Positions 8,496-16,825 of a DNA stretch of 64,000 nt are shown here, piece by piece (positions within the stretch are counted from its first letter, which is position 1; the number at the start of each line of letters is the position of its first letter). Below the pieces are notes generated by a model. That model was given only the letters and a program-made list of their open reading frames with translations, did not search any database and had not been told where the DNA came from. Origin of the DNA: Streptomyces sp. JB150 (GTDB lineage Bacteria > Actinomycetota > Actinomycetes > Streptomycetales > Streptomycetaceae); assembly GCF_011193355.1 (NCBI RefSeq), contig NZ_CP049780.1, forward strand, positions 2,071,307-2,135,306, read 5' to 3'. The translations under genes were made by a program, and so were the position numbers.

Positions 8496-10033
8496 GGCCG
8501 CTCCGCGAAGGGGTGGCCGCAGTAGGTGCAGAACCGGGACGTCGCCGGCACCTTCCGGTGGCACGCCGGGCAGGGTACGGTCGCTCCCGCGCTCTCGCCC
8601 GTCCCGCCGGCGCCCGCGGCGCCCGAGGTGCCCGAGGCGTCGATGCCGGAGACGGGGCCGTAGGTGCTGTGGCTGCTCGCGGTGATCAGGTGCTGGAAGT
8701 CGATCGCCGTCACCTCGGGACGCAGCCTGACCTGTGCGGCCCCGGCGTCGACGATCTCCACCAGGCGGGCCAGCCGCGCCAGTTGCTCGTCGGCGCCCAT
8801 GGCCTGCGCGAGCTGGGCGGCCCGGCCCAGCTGGTGTTCGGCGAGGTCGCGCTCGCCGCGCCGGTGGGCGTCGGCCGCGGCGGCGACGGCCTCGCCGAGC
8901 CGCTGGTGCTGTTCGAAGTGCTCGACCTGGGCGTCGGTGTGCCGGGACAGGGCGGGGTTGTCGGTCCAGTGGACGACGCAGGGCTGCGGGGGCGGCAGAA
9001 GCACCTCGCCGCCGGGGACGCCGACGGAGACGACGGCGAGCTGGAGGTCCACCCCGCGCGGGTGGCCGGTGGGGTCGGCGGACAGGCACAGCTGGTAGCG
9101 GCGGGTCTCGTCGCCCCAGGCGCGGGTGACGAACCGGATGCCGCCCGTGCCGCCCGTGCCGTCCGTGCCATTCGTACCGTCCCTGCCGTCCCTGCCGTCC
9201 GTGCCCTCCTCGGCCGGCTCCGCGACGAGTTCCACCTCGGTCGGGAAGACCTGCTTGAGGTAGCGCACGGCTGACCCGCCCATGGGGGTCACGGAGACCG
9301 TCAGCTCGGGCACGGTCTTGGTGAGCAGGCGGGCCATCAGCTTCTCGTACTCCGCCGGGAGGTCGGCCTCGTCGTGCACGGAGGAGGCGCTGCCGTGCAG
9401 TCGGCTGGTGATCCGCAGCAGCTCGTGGGCGTCCCAGCCGTCGCCGATGCCCCAGGCGTCGCAGACGAACCGGCCCGCGCAGGTCTCCAGCACCCGGGCG
9501 AGCGGCATCTGCTCGTCGTGCTGGTTCTTGCCGTCGGTGAGCAGCAGGACGTGTCCGATGGGCGCGTCCTGCTCGGCGAGCAGCCGGCGGGACAGGTCGA
9601 GCCAGGCGCCGATGCAGGTGCCGCCGCCCGCGACGAGCCGGAGCACGGCCCGCTCGGCCTCGGCCCGCCGCCGGGCGTCGGCGCGGGCCATGCCGGGCGT
9701 GTCCGGATACACCATGGCCGCCCGGTCGTCGCCGCGGACCACCGCGAACGGGGTGCCGTCGGGCAGCATCCGGATCGCGGCGACGGCCGCCTGCTGGGCG
9801 GCGTGCAGCTTGTCCGGGGGCCAGGACATGGAGCTGGAACAGTCCACCGCCAGCACCTGCGCGAGCAGCGGCCCGGCCGACCCGCCGCCCCCGGTGCCGT
9901 CCACGCGCACGCTGAGGATGGCGTGCATCTGCGGGTCGTCCCCCTCGCTCGACAGGTACTTCCACTGGCTGATCTCCAGCCCGACCGTGACCTGCCCGGC
10001 CGTTCCGCCCGCCCGGGGCTCTCCCGTCTCCAC
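8492..10033 (-). CDS. VWA-domain protein with C-terminal zinc ribbon
   Basis: A 513-residue cytoplasmic protein. The von Willebrand A fold begins near residue 55. Its MIDAS motif DCSSS (DxSxS) is at residues 64-68 and LLLTDGKNQ supplies the later aspartate. A beta-rich region and a helical stretch follow. The extreme C-terminus is a zinc ribbon, CPACHRK...CTYCGHPF. A Gly/Asp-rich insert (RDGRDGTNGTDGTGGTGG) sits near residue 255. The GTG start at 10033 has GAGG nine bases upstream; the open frame extends 37 codons further into repetitive DNA, which I exclude. VWA proteins with intact MIDAS usually bind partner proteins through a metal ion. The partner here is probably the kinase or GlnX-like protein. 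Confidence 0.85.
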   Translation of the reverse strand: METGEPRAGGTAGQVTVGLEISQWKYLSSEGDDPQMHAILSVRVDGTGGGGSAGPLLAQVLAVDCSSSMSWPPDKLHAAQQAAVAAIRMLPDGTPFAVVRGDDRAAMVYPDTPGMARADARRRAEAERAVLRLVAGGGTCIGAWLDLSRRLLAEQDAPIGHVLLLTDGKNQHDEQMPLARVLETCAGRFVCDAWGIGDGWDAHELLRITSRLHGSASSVHDEADLPAEYEKLMARLLTKTVPELTVSVTPMGGSAVRYLKQVFPTEVELVAEPAEEGTDGRDGRDGTNGTDGTGGTGGIRFVTRAWGDETRRYQLCLSADPTGHPRGVDLQLAVVSVGVPGGEVLLPPPQPCVVHWTDNPALSRHTDAQVEHFEQHQRLGEAVAAAADAHRRGERDLAEHQLGRAAQLAQAMGADEQLARLARLVEIVDAGAAQVRLRPEVTAIDFQHLITASSHSTYGPVSGIDASGTSGAAGAGGTGESAGATVPCPACHRKVPATSRFCTYCGHPFAERP

Positions 10034-10274
10034 GTCCGTGCACCTCGCCCTCGTCGTCGCCGCCGTACGCCGTCTCACGCCGTGCCGTGTCTTCCGCCGT
10101 GCCGTGTCTTCCGCCGTGCCGTGCCACCTGCCGTGCCGTGCCATCCGCCGCGTCCCGTCACCCAGCGCGCCTTGTCACCCACCGCGCCATGTCACCCCCC
10201 GTACTCCGTCACTCGCCGCGCCCTCCTCCCCCCCCGGCCCTGTCACCGCCGTGCCGTCACTGCCACGCCGCCCG
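10034..10274. repeat. Short degenerate direct repeats between the kinase and VWA genes
   Basis: A 241-bp gap inside an otherwise tightly overlapping operon. It holds repeats of about 17 bp around GCCGTGCCGTGTCTTCC (two near-perfect copies near 10080-10115), grading into GCGCCTTGTCACCC-like units to about 10250. I see no gene here; frames that stay open through it have repeat-derived, low-complexity translations. It may carry an internal promoter or an mRNA processing site. Confidence 0.55.
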
Positions 10275-12818
10275 TCAGGCCGCGCGCCGCTGCCGCCGCT
10301 GCCGGCGCGCCCGCAGCCGCTCCCGCAGGCCCGCCGGTTCGGGCAGGACCGCGTACGCCCGGTCGAGCAGGTCGCCGCGCTCGTCCGCGCTGCCGGCCTG
10401 ATCCGCGAGCCGTTTCAGCGACCGGGACAGCAGGGCGCGCAGCGCCTCGGGGGTGTCCTCGGGGCCGAACAGTGCCCCGGCGGGGAAGCCGTCGCCCCAG
10501 CCACCGGGCGGCCGGCACACCAGCGCGTACTCCCGTACCTCGGTGACCAGCCGGTCGCGCGCCGGCTGCTCGCGGGAGCCGGCGTCGTCCAGGCCCGGTC
10601 CGGCCGGCCGCTCGGCGGCGGCGGCCGCGGTCGCCCGCGCGGTGCCGGGCCCGCTCGCGTCGGGCAGCCGCTCGGCCAGCCGCCGGGCGGCCTCGGCGAG
10701 TTCGCCGGTGCCGGGCCCGGTCCCGTCGGGCAGCCGCCCGGCCAGCACCCGGATCGCGGCGACGCGCGCGGCGTCGTGGTGGCGTGCCGTGGGCGGCACC
10801 TCGTCGAGTACGGCGACGGCCCCACGCCGGTCGCCGCCGCGCAGCCGGATCCGGGCCAGGCCGAAGGCGGCGCTGCCCTGGGTGGGGTCGCGCCGCCGGA
10901 CGGCCTCGTAGAACTCCTCCGCCTGCCGCTCACGGGCCTGGGCCCGCCGGGCCTGCGTCCCGTCGGGGCGGTGCGGCCGCCCCGCGGCCCTCCCGGCGTC
11001 CACGGCCACCGCGCTCTCCCGCGCCGCCGACTCCCGCAGCCGCCCGGACAGGTACTCCGCGCAGTAGCCGAGGGCCAGTTTGGGCGCGGCCTCCCCGGGG
11101 AGCGCGTCGTAGGTCGCGGCGAACGCGCCCTCGGCCTTCTCGACGTCGCCGGCTACGAGATGCAGCAGGCCGCGATGCCAGTGCGTCCGCCAGTCGAGGC
11201 GGCCGTTGCGGTTCTCGGCCGTCTCCAGCCACTCCTCGGCGCGGCCCGTCTCGCCCGCGTCCAGGTAGGCGCGGCACAGCCACAGCGCGGCCTCGACGGT
11301 GTGCAGCCGGGTGTCCTGGCGGGCCTGGTCGGCGATGCGGTCGGGGGTGTCGGCGGCGAGGCCGTCGAGCAGCAGGGCGGCGCCGTCGGCGGGGTCCGGG
11401 ATCGGCACGGGCAGGGCGGCGGCCGTCGCCCGCGGGGCGGGGGCGTCCACGGGCAGCCGCGGGGGCTCGCCGCCGGGCCGGCCGGTCCAGTGCTCCAGTC
11501 CGGGGACGGCGCCGAGCCGGCCACCGAAGACCTCGGCGGTCGGCTGGAAGCGGGTGGAGCGCTCCGGGTACGGCTCGTGGCCGCCGAGCGCCAGGTGTTC
11601 GCGCAGCACCTCCCAGAGCTGGCGGGACATCTCGGCCGCCGAGGTGAACCGGGCGGTCACGTTGCGCTCGGTGGCGCGGTGGATCAGCTTCTCGAAGGAG
11701 CGGGCGGCCAGTCCGACCGGCGGGGTGGCGCGGTCGGCGAGGGACTTGAGGGTGCGGCCGACGGTGTACAGGTCGCTGTCGATGTGGAAGCCGCGCTCCT
11801 TCAGCTCCGTGGGCGGGGGCGCGAAGCCGCTCGTGTAGGTCAGGGTGGAGCTGCGGTCGCCGATCGAGCGGATGGCGCCGAGGTCGAGGACCTTGATGCG
11901 GCGCCCGTAGTGGATGACGTTCTCCGGCTTCATGTCGCAGTAGAGCAGGCCCTGGCCGTGCAGGTACTCCAGGGCGCCGAGGATCATGCAGCCGTAGGTG
12001 ATCACGTGCCCGAACTCCAGGGGGCCGCCGAGCAGCCGGGTCAGCTCCTCGTCGGGGGCGTACCGCAGCCAGGCGAGGGAGCGCCCGCCGACGTACTCCA
12101 TGACGGTGTAGCCGGTGGGCTGGGCGTCACCCGGCGCCTGGTGCTCGACGTAGGTGATGATGCGGACGATGTCCGGGTGGTGGAGCGTGGTGAGCGAGCG
12201 GCGCTCCTCGACGGCCGCCCGGCGGGCCACGGCGTCCCCGGTGTTGACCAGCCCTTTGAGGACGACGTGGAGGCCGGGGACGCGGGTGTCCTCGGCGAGG
12301 TGGATCCAGCCCTGGCCGCCGACCGCGAGGTAGCCCAGCACCTTGTAGTGGCCGCCGACGAGGTCGCCGGGGTGCAGTTTGGGCCGCAGCGAGTACGCGG
12401 TGCCGCACTGCGGGCAGAAGCCCTCGTCGGGTGCCGGGCCGCCGTCGTAGGAGATCCCGATGACGCCGGTGCAGTTCGGGGTGCCGCAGCGGCGTCCCCC
12501 GGTGGGCGGGCGGGCGGTGGTCTCGGCGGCCTCCGACGGGGCGGGGGACGGCAGGTACGGCAGCACCGGCAGGCCGTCGCGGTCGAGTTCGACGGAGCCG
12601 GGGCCCGGCGTGGCGGGCCGCCGTCCGCCGCCGCCCCCGTCCCCCTCGCCCCGGCCCTGGCTCTGGCCCGGGGGTGCGGTGCCGGGTGGCCGCGCGGTGC
12701 CGGCGGCGTCCGGCGGGGTCGTGGGGGCGAGCGGCCGGCGCAGGCAGGTGTCGCAGAACCCGGTGGCCATGATGTGGCCGCCGTCGCAGTCGGGTCTGAC
12801 GCAGGCCGGGCCGGTCAT
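10275..12818 (-). CDS. PknG-like serine/threonine protein kinase with two N-terminal zinc ribbons
   Basis: An 847-residue soluble kinase. Two Cys4 sites precede the catalytic domain: C6/C11/C22/C25 and C111/C116/C135/C138 (CGTPNC...CPQC), the second in the position of the PknG rubredoxin-like domain. The kinase domain (about 155-430) has a glycine loop VGGQG, the ATP-binding lysine VVLKGL (K188), the catalytic loop LLYCDMKPEN (D295) and DLGA in place of DFG, as in mycobacterial PknG. The C-terminal half is helical and fits the TPR region of PknG. PknG links amino-acid status to central metabolism in actinobacteria. It overlaps the protease gene by ATGA and precedes the VWA, GlnX-like and binding-protein genes. 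Confidence 0.9.
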   Translation of the reverse strand: MTGPACVRPDCDGGHIMATGFCDTCLRRPLAPTTPPDAAGTARPPGTAPPGQSQGRGEGDGGGGGRRPATPGPGSVELDRDGLPVLPYLPSPAPSEAAETTARPPTGGRRCGTPNCTGVIGISYDGGPAPDEGFCPQCGTAYSLRPKLHPGDLVGGHYKVLGYLAVGGQGWIHLAEDTRVPGLHVVLKGLVNTGDAVARRAAVEERRSLTTLHHPDIVRIITYVEHQAPGDAQPTGYTVMEYVGGRSLAWLRYAPDEELTRLLGGPLEFGHVITYGCMILGALEYLHGQGLLYCDMKPENVIHYGRRIKVLDLGAIRSIGDRSSTLTYTSGFAPPPTELKERGFHIDSDLYTVGRTLKSLADRATPPVGLAARSFEKLIHRATERNVTARFTSAAEMSRQLWEVLREHLALGGHEPYPERSTRFQPTAEVFGGRLGAVPGLEHWTGRPGGEPPRLPVDAPAPRATAAALPVPIPDPADGAALLLDGLAADTPDRIADQARQDTRLHTVEAALWLCRAYLDAGETGRAEEWLETAENRNGRLDWRTHWHRGLLHLVAGDVEKAEGAFAATYDALPGEAAPKLALGYCAEYLSGRLRESAARESAVAVDAGRAAGRPHRPDGTQARRAQARERQAEEFYEAVRRRDPTQGSAAFGLARIRLRGGDRRGAVAVLDEVPPTARHHDAARVAAIRVLAGRLPDGTGPGTGELAEAARRLAERLPDASGPGTARATAAAAAERPAGPGLDDAGSREQPARDRLVTEVREYALVCRPPGGWGDGFPAGALFGPEDTPEALRALLSRSLKRLADQAGSADERGDLLDRAYAVLPEPAGLRERLRARRQRRQRRAA

Positions 12819-14542
12819 GAGGAGAACTCCTCGCCGCGGTGCGGCTGTTCGACGCGGCGGGTGTAGGCGCGCACCGCCGCCTCGGCCGCCCGGATGTCAC
12901 AGGGTCTGCTCTGGAGCAGTTCGTGTGCCCGCAGGTACAGGGCGTCCACCACCGGATCCTCCTTGCCGTGGGTGGTGCGCTGGTGCAGGACGTGGTAGCT
13001 GCGCAGCCGGCCGCGGAGTTCCTCGCGCCGGTCGATCAGCCGGTCGAGCCGGGCGACGGTCCCCGCTAGCCGGGTGGCGACCCGGTCGGCCAGCCGTTCG
13101 TAGCCGCCGAGGTCCGGCCCGTGCGGGGGGCCGTCCCCGCCGTGGGTGCGCCCGTCGGTGCGCCGGTGAGTGAGATCGGCTAGGGCTGCGTGCGCGGCCA
13201 CCAGGTCGGCGTCGAAGGGCCGGACGCCGTACGGCACGACGGTGGCCCGGCGTTCGTGCAGCGCCCGGGCGAGCGGTCCGGTGATCTCCCTGAGCCGTTC
13301 GACGAGCCGTGCCCGGCGCTCCAGCGCGGGCTCGGTCACCAGCCGTCGGCACGCCTCGTCGTGGCAGTCGCCCGCGGTGCGGAAGACGAGGAGCAGCCGG
13401 CTGCCCCCGGCGCGCAGCACGTCCAGCAGGTCCAGCAGGGCGCGCGGGTCCCGTGCCTCGTCGACGCCGAAGACGACGAGCGAGACGGTGACCTTCGCGT
13501 CCCTGATCCGGTCGACGGCGGGCCGCTCCGGGGGGTTGCGCAGACCCATGCGTTCGGCGATGCGCCCGGCGATCTCGGCGGTGGTCTTCCGGGTGGCGTC
13601 CAGGGCCAGGTCGTGGCCGCCGGCCGAGGGGACCGTGTCCGGCGGGTCCAGAGAGGCGCGGTCGACGGACACGGGGGTGCGTAACTCGCGGTCGGCGAGG
13701 GTGATGGTGCGGCGCAGGGTGGCATCGCGGACTGCTTCGTCGTGGCGGACCACGCTGATCTTCACCTGCCGGGCGTCGTCCCCGCGCAGCCAGGCGGTGA
13801 GGCGCTGGGCGAACGGCTCGTCGAGCGGCGCCTCGGAGGTGTCGTCCGCGGTGGATCTCAGCGCGGCGTCGACGGCGGTGGGGCCCTCGGTCCAGCGGTG
13901 CACGCCGGGCAGGTACCGGACGATGGTCTCGGCGGGGCTCATGTACGAGAACCGATTGCCGTTCCGGTCCACCTTGCGGTTCAGGACGATGCCGATGACC
14001 TCGCCGGTCGGGATGTCGACGACTCCGGCGCCGCTGCAGCCGCGGGTGGCCACCTCGCCGGGAGTGGCGGGGGCGAGCTGCACGAGTCCGTCGCGGCCCG
14101 TGCCGCCGACGGCGGTGGCACGGAACCATACGCCGCCGTCGTAGCCGACCGGGAAGCCGTACATGCGCACCTGGCGGTCGGGGGCGGACAGCCGGTGCAG
14201 CCGGGTGGGAGCCTCCTCGGGCCTGGGCCGTGCCAGCCGCAGCAGGGCGAGGTCCCCGCTGTACTCGCCGTCGGCGTCCACGACGTTCGGGACCAACGCC
14301 TCCACGTGGGCTTCCACCGCGGGCACGGCGCCGTTGCCGGGGCCGGCCGCGGCGACGAACTCCGCGGTGATCCGGTCCGCCGCCTCTTCGACGACATGGG
14401 CGCAGGTCAGGACCCGGTCGGGACTCAGCAGTACGCCGGCCCCCACAATCTTCCCGTCCGCCCCCCGGATGCGCACCGCCCAGCTCGGCGTCCTCGTCGA
14501 CGAGGCGGCTCCGACTCCCCCGCCAGCAGCCATATTCGGCAC
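12815..14542 (-). CDS. Trypsin-like serine protease with a large uncharacterised C-terminal region
   Basis: A 575-residue protein and first gene of the kinase operon. Residues 15-220 form an S1 chymotrypsin-fold protease with catalytic His49 (LTCAHVV), Asp97 (SGDLALLRL) and Ser170 (TRGCSGAG). There is no signal peptide, so it probably acts in the cytoplasm. Residues 250-420 form an alpha/beta region (VTVSLVVFGVDEARD, SRLLLVFRTAGDCHDEAC), and the last 150 residues are helical. Cytoplasmic trypsin domains joined to such modules occur in NTP-dependent conflict and signalling systems, but I do not recognise the C-terminal domain. The ATG at 14542 is followed by CGGTGT-free sequence and the ribosome-binding site is weak. 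Confidence 0.82.
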   Translation of the reverse strand: MPNMAAGGGVGAASSTRTPSWAVRIRGADGKIVGAGVLLSPDRVLTCAHVVEEAADRITAEFVAAAGPGNGAVPAVEAHVEALVPNVVDADGEYSGDLALLRLARPRPEEAPTRLHRLSAPDRQVRMYGFPVGYDGGVWFRATAVGGTGRDGLVQLAPATPGEVATRGCSGAGVVDIPTGEVIGIVLNRKVDRNGNRFSYMSPAETIVRYLPGVHRWTEGPTAVDAALRSTADDTSEAPLDEPFAQRLTAWLRGDDARQVKISVVRHDEAVRDATLRRTITLADRELRTPVSVDRASLDPPDTVPSAGGHDLALDATRKTTAEIAGRIAERMGLRNPPERPAVDRIRDAKVTVSLVVFGVDEARDPRALLDLLDVLRAGGSRLLLVFRTAGDCHDEACRRLVTEPALERRARLVERLREITGPLARALHERRATVVPYGVRPFDADLVAAHAALADLTHRRTDGRTHGGDGPPHGPDLGGYERLADRVATRLAGTVARLDRLIDRREELRGRLRSYHVLHQRTTHGKEDPVVDALYLRAHELLQSRPCDIRAAEAAVRAYTRRVEQPHRGEEFSS

Positions 14543-14885
14543 TATACGGGCGGTTGGTGGTGCCGTATACCGATGTGACGATTATTCAACAAGTGGCTGG
14601 GGCAATTGCGTTGACCGACGCGCCCGAACCCGGTTCCCCGGCTTCTCGGGTTCCCGCCCGACCCGGAACGTGAGCCGGAAGCCCCCCGGGCCAGCCCGAC
14701 GGCCCCTCCCCCACAGCCACCGGCCTACCGACTGCTCACCCTCACCCCGGAACTGGTCCCGGACACACCCGCCCCCATACCCTCCCCCGCTGAGAGCGAC
14801 TCGCTGCGAGCGACTCCGCTGAGAGCGGCTTCGCCGGCAGCGGTTCGGCGGCGGCGCGGCGGCGCGGGAAGAGAGGGACGGTCCG
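14543..14885. other. Intergenic region between divergent operons
   Basis: A 343-bp gap that separates the minus-strand protease/kinase operon from a plus-strand membrane-protein gene, so it must hold promoters in both directions. The stretch at 14570-14600 (ACGATTATTCAACAAGTG) is unusually AT-rich for this genome and is the likeliest core-promoter site. No gene or RNA was recognised. Near 14790-14840 there are short repeats of GAGAGCG and GCGAGCG. Confidence 0.4.
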
Positions 14886-16394
14886 ATGACACAGACCCGC
14901 TACGACCAGCGGGTACGGGTCTTCGTCGAGGTCCGGGGCGGGCAGGACGACTGGCAGGAGGCCGAGGACCGGTTCGCCCGGCACGGCTGGCCGGTCCGCG
15001 CCCATCACCCGGCAGGCCGGGGCCCGTTGGGCGACGCCGTCGCCCCCGACCCGGACGCGCGGGTCTACGAGATCGAGGTACGGCTCTTCGGCATCGCCCG
15101 GGGCTGCGACCGGGGCGCCGCGGCGCGGGTCCGCAAGATGGCGCGCGCCGCGCGGCTGGAGGCGTACGTGCTGCGCGCCGACCCGCTCCACCGGGACCGG
15201 GAGACGCGCTCGACGTGGCGCGTCATCGACGCGCGGCGCAGACGGAGCGCCCTGCGCTCCCCCTGGCGTTCGCGCCTGGCCGGCTGGGCGCTGACGCGCG
15301 GCTCCTACGACACCGGCGGCATCGTGACCGGCCCGGCGCGCCAGGCACTGCGCCTGGCCCGCGCCGGGCGTCCGGCGGACCCGTCCGCGGTGGCGGTGCG
15401 GCCGCTGGACGGCATGTGGAAGGACCCGGTGCGGCGCTGGCCGGAGGAGGAGGGCGAGCGCCGGGCCGTGCACGCGGTCGCGTGGGCGTTCGTACCGGCC
15501 CTCGCCCTGGTGTGCGCCGCCCACGCCGTCCCGGCGAGCTGGTGGTTCTGGGGTGTGCTGACGGCCGTCGGCGCCGCCGGCACCGCCCGCGCCGGGTGGC
15601 GCCTGTTCCCCGACGGCCGGCTGACGGGCGCCGTCGTGACCCTCGCCGGTTCCGGCTTCTTCACGGTGACGGGCCTGGGCCTGGCCGGCGGTGACGGCTG
15701 GACGCCGCCGGACCTCTTCCGCACGGCTCTCGTCCTGGGCGTCGTCACGGGTCTGTGGCTGCTGGTGCGGCAGTGGACGTGGGGCGAGTGGGTGGCGTGG
15801 GCGGTGCCGCTCGTGGTCACCCTGGCGGTGTCGAGCTTCGTCGCCGCGGGTTCCGTGCTGCACGCCCTGTACGCCGACGCGCTCGACCTGAGCACCGGCG
15901 ATCTCGACGTGCCGCCGGTCTGGCAGCTCCTCGCCTCGCTGAAGCTGCTGTCGACCCTGGCGTACGTGCTGCTCCTGCCCGCCTGGTGGGGTGTGGCCCG
16001 GCACCGCCACCACTCCTACGCCGCGCCCGGCGAACGCACCAACGTCATCCTGCACGTGCTGTTCTTCATCGCCGTCCTGGCCGTGGCGGGCGGCTTCGCC
16101 CTGGACTCCGCGGGCACGGCGGCGGAACGCACCCGGACCGCCGCCGAACGCGGCACGCGGCCGCCCGCGTACTTCGGCGTCGAACCCTCCTGGACCTGCC
16201 TGCACCCCACGACGGCCCTTCGGTCCGTCCCCGGCGAGGGCCCCGCCCTGCACCCCGACCGCCCCTACCTGCTCATCAACGTCGCGGGCGGCACGATCGT
16301 CCTGTGGGACCACTCCACCGACCAGCCGGTGAAACTCCCCGCGAACAGGGCGTGGCTGGCGCCGGCGGAGGGGGGTGGGGACACGTGCGGGTGA
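14886..16394 (+). CDS. Uncharacterised multi-pass membrane protein
   Basis: A 502-residue protein that I do not recognise. Residues 1-115 are a soluble alpha/beta region (VRVFVEVRGGQDDWQEAEDR) with several Arg-rich helices. About eight hydrophobic helices follow, starting AVHAVAWAFVPALALVC near residue 197 and ending VILHVLFFIAVLAVAGGFAL near 400. The C-terminal 85 residues are predicted to be outside and contain paired cysteines (SWTC near 438, DTCG at the end), which could form a disulfide. A GGAAGAGAGGGACGG stretch lies before the ATG. It ends 18 bp from the 3' end of the convergent rnpB. The adjacent divergent protease/kinase operon is a possible but unproven partner. Confidence 0.75.
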   Translation: MTQTRYDQRVRVFVEVRGGQDDWQEAEDRFARHGWPVRAHHPAGRGPLGDAVAPDPDARVYEIEVRLFGIARGCDRGAAARVRKMARAARLEAYVLRADPLHRDRETRSTWRVIDARRRRSALRSPWRSRLAGWALTRGSYDTGGIVTGPARQALRLARAGRPADPSAVAVRPLDGMWKDPVRRWPEEEGERRAVHAVAWAFVPALALVCAAHAVPASWWFWGVLTAVGAAGTARAGWRLFPDGRLTGAVVTLAGSGFFTVTGLGLAGGDGWTPPDLFRTALVLGVVTGLWLLVRQWTWGEWVAWAVPLVVTLAVSSFVAAGSVLHALYADALDLSTGDLDVPPVWQLLASLKLLSTLAYVLLLPAWWGVARHRHHSYAAPGERTNVILHVLFFIAVLAVAGGFALDSAGTAAERTRTAAERGTRPPAYFGVEPSWTCLHPTTALRSVPGEGPALHPDRPYLLINVAGGTIVLWDHSTDQPVKLPANRAWLAPAEGGGDTCG

Positions 16395-16412
16395 CGGATC
16401 GGAGAGGGGCGA

Positions 16413-16825
16413 GGCAGACGAGTCGGGCTGTACGCCGGGTTCTGTTCCGGCGGGTCCTCGCGGGCCCGCCGGCGACGGCCATCCATCTAGGGCCGGCGTT
16501 GCCGCCGGCCTCGTGCGGTCTACCCGCGGACTCGGGCGGGCAGCCCTCATGCGTCCGCGCAGAGCACCTTTTACAGCGCTCCTTTTGACCTTGCTCCGGG
16601 TGGGGTTTACCTAGCTGCCCAGGTCACCCTGGGCACTGGTGGTCTCTTACACCACCGTTTCACCCTTACCGAGGGCCGAGGCCCCCGGCGGTCTGTTCTC
16701 TGTGGCACTGTCCCGCGGGTCACCCCGGGTGGCCGTTAGCCACCACCCTGCCCTGTGGAGCCCGGACGTTCCTCGGGAAGCCCCCTAGGGGGACTCCACG
16801 CGGCCGTCCGCCCGGCTCGTCTGCC
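16413..16825 (-). ncRNA. rnpB: RNase P RNA, bacterial class A
   Basis: The catalytic RNA subunit of RNase P, which trims tRNA 5' leaders. Read on the minus strand, the ends pair as helix P1: GGCAGACGAGCCGGGC at the 5' end with GCCCGACTCGTCTGCC at the 3' end. Between them are conserved blocks: GAGGAACGTCCGGGCTCC, CAGGGTGGTGGCTAACGGCC, GACAGTGCCACAGAGAACAG, GGTAAGGGTGAAACGGTGG, GTAAGAGACCACCAG, and GTAAACCCCACCCGGAGCAA towards the 3' side. Length, about 413 nt, fits streptomycete class A RNAs. Exact ends are set by P1 pairing and could be off by a few bases. The 3' end of an EamA transporter gene overlaps the first 41 nt on the same strand. Confidence 0.97.

Noticed and set aside
9282..12866. 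A very long plus-strand open frame (over 1,100 codons) antisense to the kinase and VWA genes.
   Set aside because: High GC makes antisense frames open. Its translation is Gly/Ala/Arg-rich with no motif, while the opposite strand has clear kinase, zinc-ribbon and MIDAS motifs.
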